A stretch of DNA of 64,000 bases from NCBI GenBank assembly GCA_006937955.1, contig SSNP01000001.1, forward strand, positions 9,142,082-9,206,081, written 5' to 3'. Position 1 is the first letter of the stretch; each line of letters begins with the position of its first letter. A model generated the notes under the pieces. The model was not told the DNA's origin. It saw only the letters and a program-made list of their open reading frames with translations, and searched no databases. Source of the DNA: Pachypanchax playfairii (lineage: Eukaryota > Chordata > Actinopteri > Cyprinodontiformes > Aplocheilidae). Shown in pieces: positions 38,067-50,200 of this stretch. The position numbers were made by a program, and so were the translations under genes.

Positions 38067-39225
38067 TGCGGCCTCATGCCTACGACCAAATCACACCAGC
38101 AGTGCTGATATTTGGTATAACAGCACTCCTCGTGTGATATTGTTTAATTAAGTGTTTTAATAAAACTAACATTGAATCTGGAGTGTTGACTGTAATTTGG
38201 ACTTGTTGTTTCTATAAAGAACCTTGAAATTACTTTTGTCATGAACTGACACTTTATAAATAAAACTGAAAATTATTCTTATCAACTAGAGATATAATTT
38301 AGACAAACTGTTGAGGGATTTTACCCTATTTTTAGAAAAATGATGTTCTGTATTCAGTGAAAATGATGAACATAAACAAGAGCAAAGACAATCTACAACT
38401 GTGCAGCTATCAGTAGAAGATTGTTGTGATATCCAGATACTGTTTATATTAAATGTGTCTACATGTCTACTTTAAATGTGCAGGTCCAGAATTTTATTTA
38501 TCCTTATTTTTTTTTCCAAAAAATACGTTTATTTTATCATTTCCTCTTGTATTACAAATACAATTTAAATATATAAATTAAACATCTTTCGGAGCAGTCA
38601 GGCTTTCTTGTGATCTTTAAGACAGATCTTGATCCGAAGCTGTTTGGACTTTCTTTAAAGGTTTTCATTGTACTTTCATTCACGTCTGCAGGTTTGTGGA
38701 TATTTTTCTGTAGATATTGATACTGATGGATTTTATATATTTTGTACATTTTGGTCTTTGTGTAGTTTCGTCTTGTTGCCACTAGATGTCCTCAGTTCTC
38801 CTTTTCTTGTTTCTAATCATGTTTATTTACCTGTATTTGTTTGTTTCATTCTGACAGATCAGTTGGGTAAAGTGTTAATTGTCATGTTAAAATAATTAAA
38901 AGAACAATTTTACAGATTACTTTTGTTTTCCATCAAACAACCTCAGTTTGGACAAATAGAGTTGAATTCTGAACCAGAGAACCTGAAAGCCGCATCAGCA
39001 GCATCTCAGAGAAAACAACCACATTTGCAAATTAATTAAACACACATGAATCTGTCTTCATGTATGTTCTTCTCCTGTTTCATTCATCCTGATGAACAGC
39101 TGACCTTTGACCTCCACACTGGGAGTCTGCAGTATGTAGAAGACAGGAGGAAGAGCAGCAGCTCCATCTAGAGAACAAACTAAAAGCTGCATGTTACATT
39201 TATTAAATCTGTGATCCTGCATCAG
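38067..39225. other. Intergenic DNA, no gene seen
   Basis: AT-rich sequence between apbb1ip and pdss1 with no recognisable coding or RNA feature. Confidence 0.5.
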
Positions 39226-39394
39226 GGCTCTGCTGTGGTCCAGGTCTCTGTTGTGGTCCAGGTCTCTGTTGTTGTCCAGGTCTCTGTTGTTGTCCAGGTC
39301 TATGTTTTGGTCCAGGTCTCTGTTGTGGTCCAGGTCTCTGTTGTTGTCCAGGTCTATGTTTTGGTCCAGGTCTCTGTTGTGGTCCAGGTCTCTG
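39226..39394. repeat. 18-bp minisatellite, about 9 copies with a 54-bp higher-order pattern
   Basis: The unit is GTCTCTGTTGTGGTCCAG. Variants alternate: one type with TGTGG, one with TGTTG, and one reading GTCTATGTTTTGG. The last two cycles have the order TGTGG, TGTTG, TTTTGG, so the array has partly expanded as a three-unit block. Because 18 is a multiple of 3, the array is open in frame and translates to a DLDHNR-type repeat on the minus strand. I see no gene around it. It ends about 555 bp upstream of the pdss1 ATG. Confidence 0.9.
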
Positions 39395-39949
39395 GGCACA
39401 GCATGGCTATTTGAAGATAATGATTAATGAAATTGTACCACTGACATTCTGCTGTGACAGATTTAGATTTCAGTTGAGTTTATGGAAGCCACTTAAATTA
39501 TGATAAACATTTATAAATTTAGCAAAAATTAACATTATTTGAAAGTTATGAGCCATTTACGTGTTCCACCTTTTTCCAAATCTGTGCTTCTACATGTCCC
39601 AACAAAGATTGTCTTGACTTACTATGAAAAACTAAACAGCTGAGTTTCTATGGTAACATGAATTTCATTCATGAAATTACATTTAAATTATTTCCTTTTT
39701 AACTCACTTCAAGTCCACAAAGTATACACCCAACATGTTTCATATTTGAAGTATTCAAAAACAACAAAGATTTAATAATTTATTGTCACATTTCTAATTA
39801 AATTCCGAATTACGGTGTTGGAAATAAATCGTTACTGTCTGTCAGCTTCCGCTGACTCTTATTGTGAAACTTTTCTAACTGCCGCCCGGTTAGTTATTTC
39901 CGGTTCCGCTGACATATATAACCGGTTCGGATGCACGCTCGTCGGGAAC
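39395..39949 (+). promoter_or_regulatory. pdss1: pdss1 upstream region with TATATA element and overlapping short uORF
   Basis: TATATA lies at 39,915-39,920, 30 bp before the chosen pdss1 ATG. An ATG at 39,931 opens a 20-codon frame that ends with TAG at 39,991-39,993, overlapping the main start out of frame. If transcripts begin upstream of 39,931 this uORF could dampen translation. The main frame also stays open upstream to an ATG at 39,815, but that extension looks like 5' UTR. Confidence 0.45.
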
Positions 39950-42142
39950 ATGGCGGGGTGTTGGTGGAGGTTCTGCTGGAGGTGGAGCTCTAGCGGGACG
40001 GTCAAGACTGTCTGCGGGTCTGTGCAATGTTTTAGCGGCAGGACTGCGTCGACCTCGGCGGTCTCTCTGAACCGGGAGTCCTGGAGGTACGGGTGGAAGG
40101 TGAGTCGGTACCGGGCAGGAAGTACTGTCAAACCGCTGGAAGGTCAAACGCACCACCGAGCTGTTAGCCAGTTGTAAAACCTTAGTTTAAACTTGTTACC
40201 TTGAAATGAAAGAATCTTTTTAATTTTCCAAATGTTGTTGAAATAAACAGGAAGTTGAAAATTTTCTGGCTTTTATTTCCAGATTCAGTCAAAATCAGAA
40301 AATAATTATAGAAGGCTAATGAGAAACTAAAGAATAAATCTGGTTTTATTTGTTGTAACTTCCGTCCTGACGTCACTGTTTGGTCTTTTTAGAGAAGGTC
40401 ACTGTTACCTGCTCAGACTCTCTCAGAAACGCTTCACCTGGATGGATTTACGAGGTGAGGCGTCACTCTGGTCTCATTTCTTCTTCTGAGACACTGAGTC
40501 CAACATTCAGACCTGGTTCTGTTTTTGGTTTCAGACACGCTTCACATCAGTGCAGAACCGTGCACAGTGACACCAAACCCAAAGATCCCTTCACGTTAGC
40601 CCAGAAAGACCTGACGAGTTTATATGACGACATCAAGAAGGCGAGTTCTTGTTTCTGTCTGTAACGTTTTTATCTGTGACCTTAAAACTGAATCTGGTTC
40701 TTGTTTTGTCTTGCAGGAGATGTTTGTATCTGAAAAGGAGCTGAAGAATCTCTGTGACTATTATTTTGACGGTCGTGGTAAAGCCATCCGACCGATCATC
40801 GTCATCCTGATGGCTCGAGCTCTGAACATCCACAGCAACAGAACCGGGTAAAGATCCTCCGTCACGATGTGATGAACCACCGAGGGCGGGATTTCATTCA
40901 TTTCCTGTCTGCAGGGATCTGCTTCCAGGCCAGAGAACTATCGCCATGATCTCAGAGATGATTCACACCGCCAGCTTGGTGCACGATGATGTCATAGACG
41001 GGTCCGACGAGCGAAGGGGGAAGAGATCCCTTAACGATGTGTGGGGGGAACGAAAGGTACCGCCTCCTTCATGCTTCACGTTCTTCTCCATGCCATGTTC
41101 CTCACATGTGGTTGTTTTCAGGCCATTTTGGCGGGAGATTTCATCCTGTCAGCCGCCACCGCCGCCTTGGCTCGAATCGGTAATAGCAACGTGGTGAAGA
41201 TACTTTCACAGGTGATCGAGGACCTGGTTCGAGGTAAATTACAGTGCTCGGGTCGCCATGTTCTGCTCTGAGCAGGTGTTAACGCCACATCTCGTCCTTC
41301 CAGGTGAATTCATGCAGCTGGGATCCAAAGAGAACGAGAACGACAGATTCAAACACTATCTGGAGAAAACCTTCAAGAAGACGGCGAGTCTGATGGCGCA
41401 CAGTTGTAAAGCAGTATGTACGTTCTGTCTCCACATTAATACCAGACTTCTTCTCTGCTCGTACGGGTTTTAATCCTCCACCGTCTCTTCGATCCAAGGT
41501 ATCGATTCTAGTCAACTCTGATCCAGAAGTTCACGAAATTGCGTACCAATACGGGAAAAACGTCGGCATCGCCTTTCAGGTGAGTCCAGATCTGTCGCAG
41601 TTTTTCGGATGGAACGACGAGGGTTTAATCAGGTCTTGATGTTGCAGCTGGTGGACGATGTTTTGGACTTCACATCAGGAGCTGATCAGCTGGGAAAACC
41701 TGCAGCTGCTGATCTGAAACTGGGTCTGGCAACTGGACCGGTTCTGTTTGCTTGTAAACAGGTGAGACTCCCAGCAGTGGTATTTATAGAAAACACACAC
41801 ACACGCTTCTTTCACCTGTTGTTGTTTCCAGTTTCCTGAACTTCAAGCGATGATTATGAGACGTTTCAGCGCCACGGGAGACGTGGATCGAGCCTGGCAG
41901 TACGTCCTGCAGGTACGAGTTGTGATAAAATAATAAATCAATACTGATCAATAGATTTAGATTAAAACTCAGAACATAAAGACACAGGTTTCCTGTTTCA
42001 GAGTGATGGTGTGCAGCAGACAACCTTCCTGGCGCGGCGGTACTGTGAAGAGGCCATCAGACAGATCAGCTCGCTCCGGGCGTCTCCGGAGAGAGACGCT
42101 CTCATCAGGCTCACGGAGATCGTGTTGAACAGAGACAAATAA
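39950..42142 (+). CDS. pdss1: Decaprenyl diphosphate synthase subunit 1 (all-trans polyprenyl synthase)
   Basis: This is the catalytic subunit of the mitochondrial heterotetramer with PDSS2 that elongates isopentenyl diphosphate into the polyprenyl tail of coenzyme Q. Eleven exons: 39,950-40,099; 40,393-40,454; 40,535-40,640; 40,717-40,847; 40,915-41,056; 41,122-41,233; 41,304-41,413; 41,499-41,579; 41,648-41,761; 41,832-41,912; 42,002-42,142. Phases all agree and give 409 residues (human about 415). Residues 1-60 are Arg/Ser/Trp-rich and poor in acids, as expected of a mitochondrial presequence. The first aspartate-rich motif is DDVID at 174-178, followed by DERRGK. The second is DDVLD at 301-305, followed by DQLGKP. 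GSKENEND, EKTFKKTASL and YQYGKNVGIAFQ match the family closely. The C-terminus EIVLNRDK matches the human ending. Intron 3 has a GC donor (AAG|gcgagt). No catalytic residue is missing. Confidence 0.97.
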
Positions 42143-42541
42143 ACCTTCTCCGTCCTCATCGTCGGGCAGCTACTCGTGGAAAACAGACTCCACACAAAAT
42201 CGATTCGCCGGCGCCGATTCTGGTGCTGATGATTCAATTTGTTGGGCTTTTGTCCAACAACGAGCTGCTTCATCACGACAAACGTTTGGTTTTATAATCA
42301 GATTGACAGATTTCTGTTTCTACGTGCTGTTAAATGGTTCATTGTAAACTTTGATGCACTGAGAACGTCACCTTGAACGTTTACTTCATTGCTGTGCTGT
42401 AACCATGACAACCACCCTCGTGTCAGTGCCCAGCTGTGGTTATATGACCAGCTGCTTCCGAGTCGTGATGTCGAACCGTTCCGTGTCCTTTTCACTCTGT
42501 GTGTCTTGTAACGATCAAGGCCTTAACATCCGACTCCGTTC
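42143..42541 (+). other. pdss1: pdss1 3' UTR
   Basis: The sequence runs from the stop codon to the candidate poly(A) signal. No other feature seen. Confidence 0.6.
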
Positions 42542-42547
42542 AATAAA
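42542..42547 (+). promoter_or_regulatory. pdss1: Candidate pdss1 poly(A) signal AATAAA
   Basis: AATAAA occurs 400 bases after the stop codon, followed by a T-run. It is the only canonical plus-strand signal I noticed close to the gene end. Confidence 0.6.
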
Positions 42548-44060
42548 CACTGTTTTTTAATTAAAGTCGAGGCTTCCCTGCTTTTTATCCCCCAAAAAAC
42601 AAACAACCTTCAGTTTTAATCATTTTATATTTACACAGACGATCAGGGATCTGAAGTCTGATGAAGGACCGGTTTACCTGGACTCAGGTGAACCCAGATT
42701 CTGATTCCATCCAGCTTGGCGAATAATCACCAGGTTATAAATAAAACTAACATCAAGAAATGTGTAAACAGTTTCTAAACCTACATTTATTTCTTTTTCC
42801 AAAGAGATTTTTGAGATGTTTTTTATTCTTCACTCACTCTTTGAAGCGACTGTCACTTTTTAAATGACCTTCTGTCTCCTGCAGTCGGACCGACGCCAGC
42901 AGCTTCAGAAACAGATTCAGTAAAACCTGCAGCTCTGCGTTTGTGTAAAACTTCTCCCTTCATTTCAGCACCAGAATGAAAAAACAGCATAGACGAACCT
43001 GTGTGGTTTGATTAGTGGTTCAAAAAAGTCTTTAAGTCATAAAAGTCTCATCAATGGAACAAACAAGTTACTCAGTAACTTCCAATGAAAATAGAGACGC
43101 AGTGACTCAAGACTGTTTTATTTACAGAGTTTTAACATTATTTAAGCTGAAATGATTCATCAGTTCATGTTAAATGTTTAAACCAGAAAAAAGTCAAATT
43201 AAAAAGGTAGAAAAACCTTCAGAAACCCTGAAGGACTGAAAACAACCAGGTTTAATCAAAGATTACAAAAATCTGACTCCTCGAGAGGGGGGCAATGATC
43301 TGGAGATGATTCAAGACTTTTGCACAGCATTTAATGTGATTTGAAAAATACCAGCAGTAATTTTTGAATGAAAGACTGTAAAACAAGTTTAATATGAACA
43401 GAAACTCATTTTAAAAAAGCTAACTGATCCGAGATCTAGCGATCAGCTGTTTCCCATCATCTCTCGAGGTCGTGCAGTTTGTTTGAACAGAGACGAGACG
43501 GAAACGTCACGACCTTCTGAATTTGAAAAGATTCAAATGAAAAAACTCAATTCTCTTTTTGATTTGAACTCAATCTTCTGAAGTGACAGAATGTAAAAGC
43601 TTGTGAGTCAAACGTTCAGTGATTTCGACAGTGAGATTAAAAAAAAAAAAAAAGGCGAGTACATTTACAACATGGAGACAAAAACCCAGAACCTTTTAGA
43701 TTACATTATATCTGCATGCTTTTAAACCAGGACCGAGTCCATCAGAATCCGTTTACAGTATTAAAACATCTGTGTGAATCGTTCTGACATCACAGAACCA
43801 ACGTGCTTCCTGCCGCCTTTTATTTGTTCCATCCAAGCTAATGCTGTTAAAATCTTTGTTCAGGCTGGTGCACGTCCATCAGCTCTTTCACGTGCACTTT
43901 GTCACCCACACATCCCCATCACTCCAAAAAAAACTAAATGTAATTTTTATTTTATTTGCAATCAGTAAGTGAGAAAACATTCTGTTTTATAAAAGCGTCT
44001 CGGGGTCGCTGCGTTCAGTCCGTTTCCGGATGCGACTGAATAAATAGTTCTGTTAATGGA
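42548..44060 (-). other. abi1: Convergent intergenic region; probable abi1 3' UTR
   Basis: There is no gene. abi1 reads leftward into this stretch, and mammalian abi1 3' UTRs exceed 1 kb, so much of it is probably abi1 3' UTR. Candidate minus-strand AATAAA signals (TTTATT on the plus strand) occur near 43,945, 43,815 and 43,117. The used site cannot be chosen. The pdss1 and abi1 transcripts converge here. Confidence 0.5.
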
Positions 44061-44236
44061 TCACTCGGCGTAGTGCATGATGGACTCCACGTAGTTGCCT
44101 GGAAACAGGCCGGTGACGCCGTTGCTGACGCCCTCAAACCAGCCGTCGTCGTTCTTCTTGACGACGTAGATGATGGCGCCCTCCATGAACGTCAGCTCGT
44201 CGTCTTTGTCCTTGGTGTAGTCGTAGATGGCGACGA
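44061..44236 (-). CDS. abi1: abi1 terminal exon: SH3 domain
   Basis: The exon encodes 58 codons including the stop. It contains the ALYDY-like motif AIYDY, the RT-loop acidic run KDKDDEL, the tryptophan of DDGWFEG, and the closing GLFPGNYVESI. All core SH3 ligand-binding positions are present. The final residues HYAE differ slightly from the human HYTD. The preceding intron is 778 bp. Confidence 0.97.
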
Positions 44237-47200
44237 CTGCGAGAACATGACAGATCAGAAACCGACACGAGACTTGAGCTGAACAGTGTAAGTGTTTGTG
44301 ACCCGCTCGGGTCTCAATAAAACATTTAGAAACATTTTAATGGATCATGGTGCAGATTTGTGTGTTTGACACTTATAAAGTAAGCTTCAGTCTCAGTTTA
44401 AAACAGGAAGTGATGAAACGCAGGAACATGTCTCTTTGTTTACATCTTACATGGACAAGGTAGAGTTTTTGTGAGCTTGTGTTAATATTGATAAACTGGT
44501 GAAACACGGTATATCCAGCTGGTTGTAGCACGATGCTTCATTAACGTGTTTCCCTAAATCAGACTCAGAGAATGATGAAATAAAAGACTTCATGAAGACC
44601 AAATGTAGATGTTCTGACTCAGCGGATGATCTGACTGTTTATCCATATCAATGACACTGACTGTGTTTGATCAGCAGAACTTGAAGCCTGTGGAACTGAT
44701 TTCAGCTCAAACGTACGAGACTGTGCGCATCAGAACTGCTTTTGTTCACATCGTCTCTTCAGTCGAATTCTCATAAATAATAAAAAAAAAACTCTCAGTA
44801 ACAACAAATTCTTGATCTGATTCTCCTTCTGGTAAATGCACATTTCTTGAAATTGTGCAGCAATATTCCATAAATCTGCATATCTGAGACTTTATTACTG
44901 GAAGTCTGTGGATCCTTGTTGCTACTGGAGACAGATGTCACATTGACTGATTTGAAGTCAAATAACAGATAATCGCATGTCAGAGACACTTAAAGCTGGA
45001 ATGTTGAGACAAACCTTTCTCTATGTAGCTCTTGGGGGCCCACTGTGGGTCTCCGTCGGCGTAAGGGTCGTTGTACTGTACGACCGCGGCGTCCTCCTCC
45101 TCCTCGTAATCCACCGGAGGAGGCGGTGGAGGCGGAGAGTCGTCAAACATGGGCATGTCATCTGGAGGCGGAGGAGGAGGCGGAGTCGGAGTGTCTGCAA
45201 CTTTTTATGAATCACAGAAGTTACAGTTAGACACGAAATGATGGTTCAATTCAGATAAACTTTCAGATCAGGAGGATTCATGCAGGATGATTCTGAAAGG
45301 ACAGACATGCAGGGGACATGCAGGAGACACATGTGCGCCTCACGGTGAGGGTTTCTACAGTTCCCGTCTCTGCTGCTGGGACATTCAGGCAGGTACGAAC
45401 ACAAAGACTTCCTGTCATTCAGAAGGTTTAAAACTTGGACAGTAAAACAGCAGCAAGTTTTTATTTACAGGTTTAAAACAGAACAAACGTTTTTCTTTTG
45501 CTTGAAAAAAAGCGTGAAGTAACTCTTACTTGACATGTGTCTGTTTTCTAGTCTGTAGTGTGAAATTAGACAGATGGGGATTAAATCCAGACACATTTCC
45601 GGGTCTGTCGCAGCAGAGAGTATCAGAACGGGACCAGCAGTTAAACTAATATGAGGTAAAAGTTTAAAGTACTGATGCGGTAGGAGACAAACCTCCAAAC
45701 TGCGGACACGTTTATGGTAAAGTTACTTCTATTAGAGAGTCAACGGATGCACGGTGCAATGCATGCTGGGTGTTCTTGGCACAGATGAGGAGAAAGTTAC
45801 AGTGTTTAGCCTCTTCACTTACTGCTCTCCTGCATCCTGGCCACAAAGCCAGTCAGAGGTATCTGTGGAGTCAGCTGGGGCATGGGGGGCGGGGGAGGGG
45901 CGACAGACACTGAAAGCCACGGACGAGAAGACAGCAGGACGAAGAAGAGGAGAGACAGAACCCATCAGTCATCAGGAATTCAACCCCAAACCAAGAAATC
46001 ACAAGGTCGACACAGACGCTGCAAGATGTGAACAGAATCAAAAGCAGAAGCTGCTCATAGCCCCGCCCCTAAAACAGTTGGACTCTCAGCTGAGCTTATC
46101 ATCTGAATCCTGCTGGGATTAACGGGTCACTGAGACTATTTACACCTTGTTCTAACAATCTACATGTTTATATCTGGATGCAAACAGGCTTCTAGTGAAG
46201 TCACTGAACTCTGCTGCCAGAGTCTCAGACCCGGAGATGTAGCAGAGAAATCAGAAATGTTTGGATCAGATCGGAAGGTTCAAGATTTTAAAAAACAAGT
46301 TAGAAAATAGAGAATTTAAACTTAAAATTGTGATTTTTCTTTTAATCCCAGATATTCAGTTTTAAAACAGCAAAATTATTTTTTATACAAAATATCTGAT
46401 CTCAGTCAGATGTGCGTGCTGTCAGTCTTTAAGTGAAAACTATGAGATCAGACGTGGATTTATCACAAAAACGATGTAATCTGAAGTTCTGATGCAGATC
46501 ACGTGAAGATGGAAGGACCTGCAGCCACGTGAATCTTGACTTCGTGCACTTTGTGATGGCGTGATTGGACAGAACGTGAGGTTTTGTGATTTGGTGGTTC
46601 AGGAGCTTTGAAGCAGGCTGATGGTGAGACCAAAAGATCTTACTTGAGTTCTGGTTGTAGCCCGGCGTGCCTCCGTTAATATGAGGCTGCTGCTGCTGTA
46701 AGGAGAACTGCGACGTGACTGATGGCGCCCGGCGGTACGTGCCCGTGGCAGAAACCATAGAGACAGAGGAGTTGGAGGGGTTGTGTCTGGAAATCTGCCG
46801 GGACATGGTTCCAAACTGGGACACCGGAGCGGGACCCAGTCCAGGCCCAGCAGCCACCACTAGAAACACCCAAAGACAGACAGACAGGAGGATCCGAGAG
46901 AGAGGAAGGGAGGTTGGACAGGGAGGGAAGAATCATCAGCACCGAGAGTTAAACACTGATCAGAGTCCCAAACTGTTCAGGTGAAGAAGAAAGACAGAAG
47001 CAGGTAAAAGTTAAAAGTTTTCTATAAATCACAAATTGCAGGATTAATTAAACTGAAATCTGTTGCAACATGAACGTGTTGGTGAGAGAAAGACTGAAGG
47101 TTACGAGTTTGTTTCTCTGTTTTGGCAGAAGAAAACTTTTCCTCTGCGATAAGAACTCATCTCTCAGGAGGCCGCGCTCCCAAACCGGACAGGGCGGAGC

Positions 47201-50200
47201 CACAGGAAGTTAAAAACAAACAAGCAGCTGCGTTCTGACAGCAGCAGGAGGAATTACAGCTGAAACCTTCTCATACAACAAGTCAAAGATTACAGATGTT
47301 AAACACACCAACAAGTCAAACAGCTGGAAGATCAAACATTCAGTGATTCTGAACCCATGAAGATGAAAGCTGCATCAGAACATCCAGGAGAACCGCAGCA
47401 CACAGCTGGACTGGTTCCATAAGGACCCAGATGGTTCTGAACCATGAACAGAACCCGAGACACGTTCTGGTGGGAAACTAAACCAGTTTTTACTGGTTTC
47501 TTCTCCACAACAGCAAGTTTGTTCCAACTCACCTGGTCAGTTTTTACAATGTGTGTGTGTGTTCTTGTATTTCTGACCTCCTGAAGACCAGTTTCCAGAC
47601 ATTTACTATCTTTCTGGGGTCCGAGGGTTTTTGTGGGGACCGAAGCCTGGTCCCCATGAGGGGGACTCCCCTTTTTAGGTGTGAATAGAGTTTTAGTTAG
47701 TCTTAGGGTTAGTTATAGATCAGTAATGGTTAAGGTTAGGAAAAGGGTTTGGGTTAGGTATAAATCTAGTTACTAAAATCAATGGAAGTCAATGGACGGT
47801 CCCCATAAGGATACCAAAACACACTTGTGTGTGTGTGTATGAGAACTCCACCAGCTGTGGATTAAAAGCTGATTTTACTGTTTGTGGTTTTCTTTAGACT
47901 CTGTGTGGAACCAGTTTTGGGTTTTTTGGGCAGATTTGTTTTTAGAACGAGCAGGAAAACGAGTGTTTTTTTAACAAAAACACCTGGATGAAGAGAAACT
48001 ATCTGATGCAGCTTCAACCAGAATAAGAGAAGAGAAAAAAAAAAGACCCAAAACCAACAGATTGAAATTCTTCCATTGAACATCTGATCTGACGTTTAAC
48101 AGATTCAGCAGCTTCAGATTCTACCAGGAACATTTGGTGAAATGTTGAAAATCATCAGAGAAACATGGCGAATTAAAACCACCTTCACCACAAGAAGATT
48201 CAAAACCAGATTTGATGAGAGAAACGACGTTCACACTGCAAGTAACCGAGAACTGAGACGTCAGCGAGCAGCTGGTCAAAAGTTTATACACAGAAATCTC
48301 AACTGGATTTAAACAGTCACTCAGCTGATCTGACTGCTGCTGAGGTTGTGTCTTTGCTTGCAGTGTGAACGATCAGACACCCACAGCAGCTGGATCAGAC
48401 ACCCACAGCAGCTGGATCAGACACCCACAGCAGCTGGATCAGACACCCACAGCAGCTGGATCAGACACCCACAGCAGCTGGATCAGACACCCACAGCAGC
48501 TGGATCAGACACCCACAGCAGCTGGATCAGACACCCACAGCAGCTGGATTTAGAAACGTCTTCCATCCACCACCAGAGAGGATCCGGGAATCCACGAGGC
48601 TCACCTATAGGAGGAGGAGGTGGTGGTGGCGGTGGGGGGGCCAGCCCAGCCGTGGGAGGAGCAGGTCCAGGTGGAGGTGGAGGAGGTGGAGGAGGAGGAG
48701 GAGGGGGAGGTGCTCCCAGAGGAGCAAACATGGGCGGGACTGAAAAAATGAATTGATGTTAATGGAAACAGGAACGAGAGTTTGAAACCTCGACTGTTAC
48801 ATAACAAAACCCTCGACAACCAGAGGAGGAAGACTTCTATGTGATGTGTTTCCATGGAAACCAGCTCGCAGTGAGAGAGAGCAGCGGACAGACGTGATGC
48901 TCGACTTGATCCTGAAGTAAAAACAGCTGCAGAAACCTCAGAATTTACACTCACAGCTTCAAGTTACAGAGTAACAAGACGCCATGTGCAGTGTGTTGGA
49001 AGGAACTACTACTACTACTACTACTGGACAGTACTACACTACTACAGTACTACAGTTATAAACTTGCAGCATCTTCGATGTCAAATAATCACTGAACAGC
49101 TGTGTGCTCACCGTGCAACAGCACGTGCAACAGCACAGCTCTATATTCTCATGATCTACTGCCAGTTTGAACATCTCAGGTTGGTAAAAAAATAAACATT
49201 TAAGTTGTAACTTGGAGGTTTTCACGTGTTCGAGCTGAATGCTGATACATTTCGGATGCTGATTTTTGGCTTTTGGAACAAGAGAATGTGACACACAGTC
49301 TGTGTTAAGCTCACCTGGTCCAGAGTTTGGGATGGAGGGTGTAGGCACAGCGATGGGAATGCCAATCCCGCTGCTGCCGCTGTTCTCCCTGCTGCTGCTG
49401 CCCCCGCTGCTTCCACTGGGGGGGGCAGTAAAAATAAGAACTTATCAGAACATTGCAGAAAGTCTTCAGTCCTTTATCAACTGGAATGAGATCATTTAAC
49501 CACTAACTCACAGAACAGCCTCAGTTTGGAGAAACAAAGATCATTTAAGCTAACGGCTAGTTGAAGACTGAAGTGGTTCGTTTGTCTTGTAACGACTTCA
49601 GGTTCTGCAGCAGACGAACTGAGTTTTATCTTATGGAGTTCCTTTGACATCACATGGTTATTAAACCCAGACAGGAAGTGATGCAGCTAGCAGCTAGAAT
49701 CCTGTAAACATTCATTCATGTATTAGCTGTGTTTATAACATGGTTTTAGCATGAACTGCTCTGACTGGACTTGTTTTAAATCAGTATTTATTCATCTTTC
49801 CTTCAGACCCGTCGTTAGAATATTAAACTTCCACATCAAAAGGTCTGAAGTCATTTTAAACTGAATGTTTCCCTGATCAGCAGCAGCTAACATTTCTCTT
49901 TGGAAGAATTGGATTAGCTGCAGCTTTGGATTTTAGCTCTGGTCTTTACAGAATGTAGGACGTGTGAGTGAATATGTGTGTCAGCGCTGCAGAAGCCGTT
50001 TCACTGTGTGTTTGACCCCGAGACATTCAGATCAGAGTCCTGACTGAATAAGTCCCGCCCTCATGATGTCACTCGCTCTTTCCGTGGCCTTGATCCTGAT
50101 TTCTGCTGCCAGTCTTTGATCTCAGCACGTGGACGGACCCTCCCTGCCCCCCATGCAGTCGTTCCCTCACGTCATTACGAGAATCCATGTGTGTTTCCCA

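Noticed and set aside
39815..39949. N-terminal extension of PDSS1 from the in-frame upstream ATG
   Set aside because: The extension has no family match, contains the TATATA element, and would precede a plausible presequence start at 39,950.
48371..48546. 22-bp repeats as CRISPR or coding repeat (TPTAAGSDTHSSW-like peptide)
   Set aside because: There are no spacers, and the array lies in an abi1 intron. The periodic peptide comes only from a stop-free unit.
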